Below, in pieces: positions 1 through 8,596 of a stretch of 64,000 nt of DNA. The DNA comes from JBHGAV01 sp041946685 (GTDB lineage Bacteria; Acidobacteriota; Terriglobia; Bryobacterales; Bryobacteraceae): assembly GCA_041946685.1 (NCBI GenBank), contig JBHGAV010000006.1, positions 1 through 64,000 on the forward strand, written 5' to 3'. The translations under genes and the position numbers were made by a program. The notes beneath the pieces were generated by a model, which saw nothing but the letters and a program-made list of their open reading frames with translations, ran no database searches and had not been told where the DNA came from. Each line of letters starts with the position of its first letter. The first letter of the stretch is position 1.

Positions 1-1587
1 CGCAGTACGCGATGGTAGCGGGGGCTTCAATGGGGCCGCGATCAGATGATCGCGGAAATGACCTGGCCGAAGCCTACAATTCCCTCAGCGATGGGGGCTT
101 CAATGGGGCCGCGATCAGATGATCGCGGAAATCACCACTCCAGCCGCAACCAGAGCAGTAGCGATACTGGCTTCAATGGGGCCGCGATCAGATGATCGCG
201 GAAATGCCTGCGTCAGGCGGCCATGGAGAGCGCCTACGACAGGCTTCAATGGGGCCGCGATCAGATGATCGCGGAAATCAGGGAACTGCTGAATGGGTGG
301 GAAATATTGCGCAGGGCTTCAATGGGGCCGCGATCAGATGATCGCGGAAATAGGACCCGTCGATCCAGATCAGGACCGCGAAGGGCGGGGCTTCAATGGG
401 GCCGCGATCAGATGATCGCGGAAATGCATCCGCAAGTGACCTGATTCGGGCTCGCCTTCACGCTTCAATGGGGCCGCGATCAGATGATCGCGGAAATCGG
501 CCAAGGCCCCGCCCGGCGGGGCGTCCTTTAGACATTGCTTCAATGGGGCCGCGATCAGATGATCGCGGAAATCAGCAAGGCCCGAGCGGTCAGCTTGTGG
601 TCCGGGTGGCTTCAATGGGGCCGCGATCAGATGATCGCGGAAATGAGCGCGAGATGGCGTATCTCATGCTGCGCACGTTGCTTCAATGGGGCCGCGATCA
701 GATGATCGCGGAAATCTCCAGGCCGCGGTCTGAGCCTCGTCTCGGAAGTATGGCTTCAATGGGGCCGCGATCAGATGATCGCGGAAATGGCAGCGATGGC
801 CCTCTTGGCCCTTGCGATGTACTGAGCTTCAATGGGGCCGCGATCAGATGATCGCGGAAATTCAGCGGGGCGGATGTGTTTCACATCAATCCTGATACGC
901 TTCAATGGGGCCGCGATCAGATGATCGCGGAAATGGGCCGGCGCCACCTTCGAGCAACTGGCGGCCGCGCAGCTTCAATGGGGCCGCGATCAGATGATCG
1001 CGGAAATGCCTTCCGTGAGGAAGTGAATCGTGCCATGGCCGTCGCTGCTTCAATGGGGCCGCGATCAGATGATCGCGGAAATGTAGTCGCTCAGCACGTA
1101 GTTGGTGTAGCGAACCATGCTTCAATGGGGCCGCGATCAGATGATCGCGGAAATCCGGTGCAGAGCGCCTTTCTGACGGACCCTCGCCCGGCTTCAATGG
1201 GGCCGCGATCAGATGATCGCGGAAATAGCACGCCTGGGTGGTTGCCCTGATGCACAAAGAAGAGCTTCAATGGGGCCGCGATCAGATGATCGCGGAAATA
1301 CCGTGCCCATCGACGCCCTAGTGCGGAATCATCTGGCTTCAATGGGGCCGCGATCAGATGATCGCGGAAATACCTTCGAGCAACTGGCGGCCGCGCACGA
1401 GGCGCAGCTTCAATGGGGCCGCGATCAGATGATCGCGGAAATTTGCCGCGACCACGGCCACCACAACCACCATTGACGCTTCAATGGGGCCGCGATCAGA
1501 TGATCGCGGAAATCGCGCGCGTTCGGTTCACCCCGCGCTAACGGGACACGGGCTTCAATGGGGCCGCGATCAGATGATCGCGGAAAT
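1..1587 (-). CRISPR. Type I-G CRISPR array, 22 repeats visible, truncated at left edge
   Basis: The 36-bp repeats begin at 24 and the last ends at 1587, with 21 complete spacers of 35-39 bp. Bases 1-23 are probably the end of another spacer, so the array continues outside the window. All 22 repeat copies look identical. Each contains an inverted repeat CCGCGATC-AGAT-GATCGCGG, giving a strong 8-bp hairpin stem suited to Cas6-type cleavage. On the minus strand the repeat begins ATTTCCGCG and ends CCATTGAAGC; the ATTGAA(A/G)C 3' end is typical of correctly oriented repeats. The array is therefore probably transcribed leftward, in the same direction as the cas genes, with the newest spacers near 1551. 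The lack of any degenerate repeat fits a leader-side segment of a longer array. Several spacers have open reading frames through them, consistent with phage or plasmid coding DNA, but no source was identified. Confidence 0.98.
935..1406 (-). other. Two spacers with overlapping target sequence (935-971 and 1372-1406)
   Basis: The spacers at 935-971 and 1372-1406 share 26 identical bases in the same orientation. The shared part starts ACCTTCGAGCAACTGGCGG and runs to the end of the first spacer; the second continues nine bases further (CGAGGCGCA). They therefore come from the same element or close relatives, offset by 9-11 bp. The joined sequence is open in one frame (reading ...TFEQLAAAHEA...), so the target is probably coding. 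Counted from the leader they are spacers 9 and 3. Confidence 0.9.
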
Positions 1588-1779
1588 AGGTCCTCACCTA
1601 ACCCATTCAGTTGTCAAATACCTACGGGTCCGCCTGCGAGAGGCCCGCACGACATCACCCATCATACTCGTCTCGCGCTGCTGTCCGCCACGTAACCCAC
1701 GCATCTAAAACCGATTACCTCCCGCGAGCGCCCCCCGGCTTCTTCCTGCCGCCTGGCCGCTCGCAACCGCCTCTCCGGC
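1588..1779 (-). promoter_or_regulatory. Probable CRISPR leader
   Basis: This gene-free stretch of 192 bp lies between the cas4-cas1 stop codon and the last repeat. Given the repeat orientation, it is where a leader should be. On the minus strand an exact TTGACA lies at 1617-1612, about 25 bp before the first repeat, but no good -10 follows at 16-18 bp, so I do not call a promoter. Array transcription could start here or read through from the cas operon. No terminator is seen between cas4-cas1 and the array. Confidence 0.7.
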
Positions 1780-3552
1780 TCACCGGGTCACAAACACCGG
1801 GTACTCCCCAATCTCCCCCTCCAGCACGCGGCCCAGCAGCCGCGCCTGAATCTCCAGCAACCGGCGGTAACTCACCCGGTAATCGAACAGCGGGTGCGTG
1901 ACCATCGTGTCCATCCGGAGTTCGTACGCCCGGAAGAACCCCTTTCGCCCCTCCGCGGTCAGCGATACCGCCGGCCCCACCTGGATAAAGTCCTTGGATG
2001 TGACCATCCTTGTGTTGATCGCGTTCAGCACTGCCGAATCGGCGATCAGAGGCCGGAACGGCTCCATCAGGTCCAGCGCCAGCGCCGGCCTGCCGAACCG
2101 CGGCTGGTGGTAGAAGCCCAGATACGGGTCGAATCCCACCGCGTAGCATGCAATCGTAAGGTCCTTGGTCAGAACGCTGTAAGCCAGCGAAAGCAGCGCG
2201 TTCACTGCGTCCCGCGGCGGCCTGCGGTTCCGGCCTTCGAAGTCGAACCGGAACCGCTCCGGCGTGCCGTCCCCCGCCTCCGCTTTGATCATCCCGCCGA
2301 GCTGTCCGAAGTACAGCCGCGCCGCGTTCCCCTCGATCCCAAGCAACTCGTCCAGCCCGCGAGCCGTCTCGCTGCGTTCGGCCATTTCTCTCAGTTCCCT
2401 CAGCACCCGCGCATCTGGCTCCACGTGGTTGCGCTGTAGTAGCGTCCTCTGGTTCCGTATCTTCCCCGCCACCAGCCTCCGCGCCAGCCGGGCCGCGAAC
2501 CATTCCTCCTCCGCCAGCCGGAACTGCGCCCGCCGCAGAAACACGTTCTTGGTGTTCAGGCCCGTCGTGATTCCGTAAAACCATCCGCCCTGGCTGAAAT
2601 AGCAGATGGGCACACCCGACTCGCACAGCGATTGCACCGTCTGGGTCGTCACCTGTATGTTGCCCATGACGTTCAACTGGCAGATCTCCCCGATCCTCAC
2701 CTCCTGCTTCAGCGCATCCTTCTCCCGGATTTGCAGAACCTCGCCGGACTTGCCCACCCTCAGCCCCTGTGTGTTGAGGTACAACGGACGCAGGTCGTCC
2801 CTGGGCGCCACCAGCGGCCGCACCTCCACGGCGGCCTTCCCAACCCTTCCCTCCGGCTCTGGGAACAGCGGGAGCTGCACGCCTCCCGTGTCAGACCTTC
2901 CTTCCCGCAGGCTCCGCGTCTCGTCGGGCAGGCAGATCGCCGCCAGCGAGCAACCCGGGCACTTCGGTGAATTCTCCAGGGGCGGCGGCAATTCTCCTCT
3001 TGCCGCCAGCGCCTTGGCTTCCGCCGCGGTCTGCAGCGTGGACTCGATCAGTTCCCCGGTGAACGGCACCCGCACCCGCTGTTTCGTCTTGACGTAGTAG
3101 ACGACCCCTTCCTCGCATTGGTACCCGTTCTCGCGCAGGATCAGCCCTTGCAGTGCGAGCTGCACCTTGTCCGCCGGCCACAATTCGATGCCGTCGTCGG
3201 TTTCTCGCGGCCTGCCGTGCTTGTAGTCCACGGGCGTGGCGACGCCCCCTTCGAGCTCGACCAGGTCGATTCTGGCGATGACCTTGTGCGTTTCGCTTGC
3301 CAGCGTGACCGAGCGCGAGTGGATTCTGCTGGCTTCCGCCTCGGTCGGGCCGGGCAGTGCGGTGGGCTTCTCGTCCACCCGGGTGTGCTGTATCTTGCCC
3401 TCGATGGTGTCCACGCTCTCGCGGAACACGCCTTCGACCCATTCCAGGAAGAACAGCCGCGGGCAATAGACGAACTCGTTGAGCATGCGGGCGGGCAGAT
3501 AGTCGGGCAGCGCCTCCGGGCGCGTTTCGGTTGTCGCGGGCAAAGCGCTCAT
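1780..3552 (-). CDS. cas4-cas1: Cas4-Cas1 fusion, CRISPR adaptation nuclease/integrase
   Basis: This 590-residue protein joins a Cas4 nuclease to a Cas1 integrase. The Cas4 half (about 15-215) has a first cysteine at C30 (NEFVYCPRLFF), the PD-(D/E)xK core V-D109-Y-K111, a QLALQ helix near 131-135 and the closing cysteines C198, C201 and C207, giving the four ligands of a 4Fe-4S cluster. The Cas1 half (about 250-590) carries the metal site: E407 in GIEGNAAR, H482 in FYHQPRFGRP, and D494/E497 in ALDLMEP. Cas1 with Cas2 integrates new spacers; the fused Cas4 is known in this subtype (Geobacter) to select protospacers by PAM and trim them. It is the last gene of the cas operon, three bases after cas2, and ends just before the leader. 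Confidence 0.96.
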   Translation of the reverse strand: MSALPATTETRPEALPDYLPARMLNEFVYCPRLFFLEWVEGVFRESVDTIEGKIQHTRVDEKPTALPGPTEAEASRIHSRSVTLASETHKVIARIDLVELEGGVATPVDYKHGRPRETDDGIELWPADKVQLALQGLILRENGYQCEEGVVYYVKTKQRVRVPFTGELIESTLQTAAEAKALAARGELPPPLENSPKCPGCSLAAICLPDETRSLREGRSDTGGVQLPLFPEPEGRVGKAAVEVRPLVAPRDDLRPLYLNTQGLRVGKSGEVLQIREKDALKQEVRIGEICQLNVMGNIQVTTQTVQSLCESGVPICYFSQGGWFYGITTGLNTKNVFLRRAQFRLAEEEWFAARLARRLVAGKIRNQRTLLQRNHVEPDARVLRELREMAERSETARGLDELLGIEGNAARLYFGQLGGMIKAEAGDGTPERFRFDFEGRNRRPPRDAVNALLSLAYSVLTKDLTIACYAVGFDPYLGFYHQPRFGRPALALDLMEPFRPLIADSAVLNAINTRMVTSKDFIQVGPAVSLTAEGRKGFFRAYELRMDTMVTHPLFDYRVSYRRLLEIQARLLGRVLEGEIGEYPVFVTR

Positions 3553-3555
3553 AAA

Positions 3556-3846
3556 TCACACCACGATGCAGGGGCTGTCGATGGCCGAGTACGGTCTACC
3601 CAGCGCGACGATGACCCGGTCGCCCCTGCCTTCGGCCGGGCCGAGGTTGACGAACAGCACCTGGTCCTCGGTGTGGTGGATGATGGCGGCCAGTTCGGCG
3701 CGGCACTGGGCCAGGTCGGTGGGCGTCATCTGGCACTCGAACACCGAGAATTGCAGATGATCCCCATAATTTCGCATGGCCCGAAACACCTTCCTTAGCC
3801 GCTTCTCATCCGCAATGTCGTAACAAACCAGGTACGACGAGCGCAT
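3556..3846 (-). CDS. cas2: Cas2, CRISPR adaptation protein
   Basis: This 96-residue protein starts MRSSYLVCYDIADEKRLRKVF. The YDI motif with D10 at the end of the first beta strand and the ferredoxin-like pattern after it are typical of Cas2, as is the length. Cas2 dimers hold two Cas1 dimers together in the spacer-integration complex. The gene sits three bases after csb2 and three bases before the cas4-cas1 fusion, so all are probably translated from one mRNA. The order cas2 then cas4-cas1 is the reverse of the common cas1-cas2 order. Confidence 0.95.
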   Translation of the reverse strand: MRSSYLVCYDIADEKRLRKVFRAMRNYGDHLQFSVFECQMTPTDLAQCRAELAAIIHHTEDQVLFVNLGPAEGRGDRVIVALGRPYSAIDSPCIVV

Positions 3847-3849
3847 GCG

Positions 3850-5382
3850 CTACCCTGTCGGTCGGAACAGCCCGAGACCGAAACTGCTAGAGTGCCCTAA
3901 TCTGATGGGCCCGGCGACGGCCTCAGGGAAGGTTAGGCGCAGCCAATAGCCGCGCCGGTCGCCGATAAACGAGCGCACTCCTTGTGCCCGGCGTGGAACA
4001 TGCACGGTCATCCAACTCGCCTCATCAGTCTCATCAACCTCAACTAATTCAGCCCCGTACGTTCCTCGCGAGGCAAGTTCTCGCCTGACCTGATTTCTGA
4101 GCGACTCCGAGGCCCTCGGATTCCCTCCTCGCAGATGATGACGAGGAGGCACGTAGGGCGTAGCAGACTCCCACACGGTTGCACGCGTACCGTCGAACCC
4201 TGGCGGAGGCGGCACGGCCGCGTCGAGCGGAATCAGCCGCATCTTCCAGGCGTCGACTTCCGGCCCCGCCGCAGCCCACGACAGTTCTCTTGAGGCTGCT
4301 TGGATGACAGCGGATTGTTCGTCGACGTCAAACGGGCGACCATCGCGCCATGCCAGCACACGCGTAAGTGCTCGGTTCTGCCACCACGCGAGGAACTCGG
4401 TGTGTTTGTGACCCTCGAGTGGTCTCCCCTCCGCGTTCTTGCCAAACATCTCGGCGACGTCTGCCCGCAACGACGCCGGAGCAGCACTCCACGTCGCGCA
4501 TTGGCCGTGGCTCTTTATCAGCAGCAATTCACGGAGAACCGCCGATCTGAAACGCGAAGTCAAACGGACAGTGGCGCGCGGCTCTGGCGCAACATTCCAT
4601 CCAACCGCAAGTTGGATCAGATGGCAATCGGGCTGCGGCGGGAATATCATCGGTCGTTCCCGCGCAGGTGCGCGCGGGGGCATGGCGGCGTACATAAGCT
4701 TCGCTCCTGGTGGGATGGTCCTGCGCACAACCTCAGGGTCATCAGTCACACGTTCGACATCAGTGCGGGTTGCGCTTTCTCTTGGTACCAGGACTCGTAC
4801 GGGCGTGGGCGAGTCCGGTTGCTCACTGAGCAGGCAATTTGGCTCTGGTGGTGCATGTTCGTCGATGCGCCTGATGCTGCTCAATGCCTCCGCCCGCCCG
4901 AAGTAGACCAACCGCTCCAGACAGCGGTCGAGCACATCGCACAGATCAGGCCCCCAACGGTCGCCATCAAGGAACCACCAGACCGCGCCGGCATCACCGC
5001 GCGGCACACACCAGTAATTGTCCTGGACGAGGCTCGTCGAGTATTTGCGGAACTGAGGAACCGCTCCCCCCTTGTTCCCCTTTGGGTCCCAGCCGAACTC
5101 GACGGGATGGTACTGGCGCAGCGGGCTGCCCCTGCGCGCCCAGACAGGCAGATGAAACGAGTACGAAGACTCGCACATCGCGCGCACCAATGCATCGAGT
5201 TGTGCTACATCCGGCGTCCCTGTGGTCTCGCGGCTCCACTGATGCCATCGCGCGACGACTGCCCGCACGAAACGCCAGGGGCTCGGGGGCCACTCGCCGC
5301 TGGAGTCACCAAACGGATTGACCCGCCACGGCGTCGCATGAAAACGGCCCAGCGGGAACGATTGACAGAGAATCAGCTGCAT
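3850..5382 (-). CDS. csb2: Csb2, Cas5-Cas6 fusion of type I-G Cascade
   Basis: This 510-residue protein matches the GSU0054/Csb2 family, in which a Cas5-type RAMP is fused to a Cas6-type crRNA endonuclease. The N-terminus has the characteristic GEWPPSPWRFVRAVVARW segment (about 29-46). The C-terminus has a glycine-rich RAMP loop (RLGHSSSFGLGLF) within the last 25 residues. In type I-G, no separate cas6 is present, and none is seen here, so this protein should both process pre-crRNA at the repeat hairpin and cap the 5' handle in Cascade. The middle of the protein (about 180-330) has no motif I recognise. It is three bases downstream of csb1. Confidence 0.92.
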   Translation of the reverse strand: MQLILCQSFPLGRFHATPWRVNPFGDSSGEWPPSPWRFVRAVVARWHQWSRETTGTPDVAQLDALVRAMCESSYSFHLPVWARRGSPLRQYHPVEFGWDPKGNKGGAVPQFRKYSTSLVQDNYWCVPRGDAGAVWWFLDGDRWGPDLCDVLDRCLERLVYFGRAEALSSIRRIDEHAPPEPNCLLSEQPDSPTPVRVLVPRESATRTDVERVTDDPEVVRRTIPPGAKLMYAAMPPRAPARERPMIFPPQPDCHLIQLAVGWNVAPEPRATVRLTSRFRSAVLRELLLIKSHGQCATWSAAPASLRADVAEMFGKNAEGRPLEGHKHTEFLAWWQNRALTRVLAWRDGRPFDVDEQSAVIQAASRELSWAAAGPEVDAWKMRLIPLDAAVPPPPGFDGTRATVWESATPYVPPRHHLRGGNPRASESLRNQVRRELASRGTYGAELVEVDETDEASWMTVHVPRRAQGVRSFIGDRRGYWLRLTFPEAVAGPIRLGHSSSFGLGLFRPTG

Positions 5383-5385
5383 CGC

Positions 5386-6528
5386 TCACTCGCTCTCGTC
5401 CTCATCATTATCATTGTCGCTGTCGTTGTCCTCGCCGCTGTTAGGGGCAACCACTCTTTCTGTAGCTTTTCTATACAGTTCCGCACGCGGCCAATAAACA
5501 TCCGTTATAACCGGATCGCCGCTCTCGCCATTTCGAAAGCCTGCGTTTCTAATGGCGTCCTGTATGCAGACTTCGATCTCAACATCTAAGTCGCCCTGTT
5601 TGAGGGTGTCGAGTTGGAGGTGACAGCCGGATCGGAATCGGAAAGGTGTCGAAAGCAGTGCCCGAATCTTCCAAAGAGCAAGAGCGGCGAGGAACTCCTT
5701 CTGGGTGTCGGACAGCCCAAGTGTTCCTTGGCCGTCCCGTCGGCCGAACGACTTTAGCAGCGCCACGTCAAGCACAAAAGTCGCACGGATCTCGCGCGCC
5801 GTCGCATCGTCAACCGCGAAGATCGGCTGGCCCGAGGTCGTCTTCCCGAGTCTGTCGAACTTGACACCGGAGCGGTCGACCCTGGCAGCGCCAAAAGCCT
5901 CAAGGTGCGCCGTGAGCACCCGTGAGATCCTAATCTGCCACTGAGGAAAGAGCACGCCGTGTACAAGCGTGTTTGGGTCGTACTTGAATATGGTCTTGAA
6001 CACCTGCCACCACTTCTCAGCCGGAGGGTGCGCGTTCTTTTCACCCCTGAGCACAATTCCAAATTCGGTGGCGAGATCATCCGCGAACTGCTCTCCGGCA
6101 GCCACTCCGTTTCGGAGACGTTGGCCGCCAAGGAAATACGTTGATGCAAGACGATGGCCCTCAGTCAAACTGGTTACGACTACTTCCTTTGCCTCTCCGC
6201 CGGTCGGTTCCGAGTCGGTGACGCAACGCAGGTATGGCATACCGTCCAGTTCACCTACGAGTTCGTAATCGTGGGCCCCGCGTATGCATACCGATTCAAG
6301 ATGATTCGCCATACTGGCGGCGCTATCCACGATGCAAATGTGCTCAGTGGTTCCGTTGCCCCGCGGTGCTTTGTATATAACGTGTCCAACTTCAGGGAAC
6401 CCGGCCGGCTGGAACCGGTCCCAACCGGCAACCGGAACGAGAACTGCCGTGAGCACGCATGGCGACGGGCCGTTCAACACCTCCGCCGGCGTCAACTTCC
6501 TCGGAACTGCCTTCATCTCAGGTGTCAT
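5386..6528 (-). CDS. csb1: Csb1, Cas7 backbone subunit of type I-G Cascade
   Basis: This 380-residue protein matches the GSU0053/Csb1 (Cas7) family. A recognisable block is RVLTAHLEAFGAARVDRSGVK followed by an internal segment ending in a Lys-Ser-Phe-Gly-Arg loop. Cas7 polymerises along the crRNA spacer to form the Cascade backbone. The start codon overlaps the end of csx17 by 11 bp and has a strong Shine-Dalgarno sequence (GAGGAGGAAACG before ATG), fitting a subunit needed in several copies. The last 20 or so residues are a run of Asp, Glu, Asn and Ser with no fold-like pattern, which looks like a disordered acidic tail. Confidence 0.92.
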   Translation of the reverse strand: MTPEMKAVPRKLTPAEVLNGPSPCVLTAVLVPVAGWDRFQPAGFPEVGHVIYKAPRGNGTTEHICIVDSAASMANHLESVCIRGAHDYELVGELDGMPYLRCVTDSEPTGGEAKEVVVTSLTEGHRLASTYFLGGQRLRNGVAAGEQFADDLATEFGIVLRGEKNAHPPAEKWWQVFKTIFKYDPNTLVHGVLFPQWQIRISRVLTAHLEAFGAARVDRSGVKFDRLGKTTSGQPIFAVDDATAREIRATFVLDVALLKSFGRRDGQGTLGLSDTQKEFLAALALWKIRALLSTPFRFRSGCHLQLDTLKQGDLDVEIEVCIQDAIRNAGFRNGESGDPVITDVYWPRAELYRKATERVVAPNSGEDNDSDNDNDEDESE

Positions 6529-8596
6529 CGTTTCCTCCTCGCTCGCGCCGCGGGCGCAGCCACCGGCTTACGAGCAGCGATCGTTCATAGTCAAGAATCG
6601 GAAACAGAAGGGATGCCGCGAGCGCTTCCACATCCCTTGAACTCCAAGGGGCGTCATTGCGTACGACGGCGGCGCCGGCCATCGTGTAACGGCTGGCGGC
6701 GAAGTGTACAGCCGCTGCAAGATCGCCCGTGCGCAACAGCCCCAGCAGTCTGCGGGCCACAGCCGGTGTCCGGGCTGCGCTCGCCGGCGGAAACAGGTTT
6801 ACAGCCGGCCGACTGGAGGCACAAACCGGACGCAGATCGAACAAAGGTTGGAGAAACCCGAACAGACATAGCCGCCCGCTCACTTCACGGGCCCCGCCAT
6901 TGCGCGCGGCTATGGATCTGACGCCGGCAGGCACGCGGCGCCAGTCAAACAGGGCGAACCTCGATATCCATTGGACAACCAGGTTGCTGTCCACCAGGCG
7001 CGAGAGCCAGCGGTCCACATCCGCTCCGCGAGCGGGCACCCCCAACCGCGCGGGATCACTCTCGTCCCGTGCTGATTCCCAGTCCAGAACTCGGCGGTGC
7101 AAGACCTCCGACAAAACGTGGCATATAGGCAGAGCCGACCGCCAGACCCATCGCTTCGGCACTTCCGGAGGGTGAACGAACCGTCGGCCACGAAGCTCCA
7201 CTCCAAAGCGGTAAAGAGCGAGCGGGCGCCCAGCCGGAAACGACGAGGCAAGGGCCAATGCCAGCCGTGCCTCGGCACCGGGGGCTTCATCACCGAAGAT
7301 TGTGACCAGCCACTCGGGTGGCAGGGGCTCCCATGCGATCTGCCGTTCGCGGAAATCCTTGTTCCTGTCAATGCGATCGAGGGCGGCCACTACGGAATCG
7401 AGCAGTGCACAGGCAACCTCCGAATCTGAAGGCGACTGCGCCACCTGAAGCAAGCCGCGCTCAATATCCCCTCTCAACCCCACGTAGCGCCAGCGCTTCC
7501 CTTTCGGACGATCAGCCAACGGGCCGCGAATCTGATTGACGAGGGCAAGCAGGCGCTCCATGGCGCTCGTGGCAGGATTGTGGAGCTGAGCCGCAGGGTC
7601 GCGCAGCTGAGTGTGGAACACGCCATCGAAACGAGGCTCGAACGTGTTCCCACTTGTCGTTCTCGCAAGTACGAAGCGGCGGAATCCAACTACGCCGGCG
7701 TCTACACCGCGTCGCATGACCGCAACAGCGAACGCGCCCGGGTTTGATGCCCCACGTCCACTCGCTTCGGCCCTCCCTCGGGAGAACATGGTCACGATCT
7801 CGGGTAATGTCATCGGACGCTCCCAGACCGGTGCCCAAACCTCCGCCATATCGTGGCCAGCCTCTCCAGCGCTGCACGGAGCAGCAGCTCGTGCAACGAA
7901 AGGAAATGCGCCGACTGCCCGTGCCCGAGAACCAAGCCGTCGAGACGGGCTGCCAGCGAAGAACGCCAATCCCTCGCATGCCAGTGCCATTGCCCACGGA
8001 GAGATGGCGCCCTCGCGATATGGGCGCTGCCCACTGTTATAAAGCTTGTTGGCGTCGCTAAACCAAGACGCGCCGTTTAGCTTCTCGACGATCCAACCTG
8101 CCGGATCACCGCGCAGCAGGCACTTGAGTTCGGCGCGCGCCGTATCGGGCGGTGCCTTGGCAATTTCCTGGACCGCTTTGTTCCACCCTTTTGAGAAATC
8201 ACGCTTCCCTGCATTACCCCCGCTGCCGAGCAATCGGTTGAAGCTGACTCGAACACCAGGCACGGCATGCGCTGTCAAGATCTCAAGACTCTGCTCGGAG
8301 GTCGAAGCCTGATAGAGGGCGAGCTTGGCACTCGATTTCTGCGCTGCCTTCCATCCACGCTCGTAGGGTGACCACATCAGCTTCGCCCCAATTTCGCAAA
8401 CGGTTTCGAGCATCGCGTCCATCGACGTTGGTCCGCCGACGACTTGCATCACGCCTTCCTTCCACGCGGCGCGCACGCGGGGCCACGCGGACCGTGCGAG
8501 GACACGCAACAAGCCGAGCGATGCAAGATAGTCCCCCAAGCTATCTAGTCGAAAGCCTGGGACAGGCAACGTAGGGAGAAGCGCGCGTTCATTCAT
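6518..8596 (-). CDS. csx17: Csx17, Cas8-type large subunit of type I-G Cascade
   Basis: The 692-residue protein starts MNERALLPTLPVPGF and continues with DSLGDYLASLGLLRVLA, the N-terminal signature of the Csx17 (Cas8u2) family. It should be the large subunit that recognises the PAM and recruits Cas3. I chose the ATG at 8596 because it overlaps the cas3 stop as TAATG (one shared base); the reading frame is open further upstream, but that part lies inside cas3 and has no family similarity. The 3' end overlaps csb1 by 11 bp. No catalytic motif is expected or seen. Confidence 0.9.
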   Translation of the reverse strand: MNERALLPTLPVPGFRLDSLGDYLASLGLLRVLARSAWPRVRAAWKEGVMQVVGGPTSMDAMLETVCEIGAKLMWSPYERGWKAAQKSSAKLALYQASTSEQSLEILTAHAVPGVRVSFNRLLGSGGNAGKRDFSKGWNKAVQEIAKAPPDTARAELKCLLRGDPAGWIVEKLNGASWFSDANKLYNSGQRPYREGAISPWAMALACEGLAFFAGSPSRRLGSRARAVGAFPFVARAAAPCSAGEAGHDMAEVWAPVWERPMTLPEIVTMFSRGRAEASGRGASNPGAFAVAVMRRGVDAGVVGFRRFVLARTTSGNTFEPRFDGVFHTQLRDPAAQLHNPATSAMERLLALVNQIRGPLADRPKGKRWRYVGLRGDIERGLLQVAQSPSDSEVACALLDSVVAALDRIDRNKDFRERQIAWEPLPPEWLVTIFGDEAPGAEARLALALASSFPAGRPLALYRFGVELRGRRFVHPPEVPKRWVWRSALPICHVLSEVLHRRVLDWESARDESDPARLGVPARGADVDRWLSRLVDSNLVVQWISRFALFDWRRVPAGVRSIAARNGGAREVSGRLCLFGFLQPLFDLRPVCASSRPAVNLFPPASAARTPAVARRLLGLLRTGDLAAAVHFAASRYTMAGAAVVRNDAPWSSRDVEALAASLLFPILDYERSLLVSRWLRPRRERGGNDDT

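Noticed and set aside
1..1587. Transcription of the array on the plus strand
   Set aside because: The repeat's typical ATTGAAGC 3' end, and the position of the leader-like DNA and cas genes, all fit the minus strand.
1..1590. Open reading frames made of repeated peptides across the CRISPR array on both strands
   Set aside because: They are produced by the 36-bp repeat, which is open in several frames. The spacers between change frame and the products are meaningless.
1612..1617. A promoter in the leader with -35 TTGACA
   Set aside because: No -10-like sequence at 16-18 bp; kept only as a note in the leader entry.
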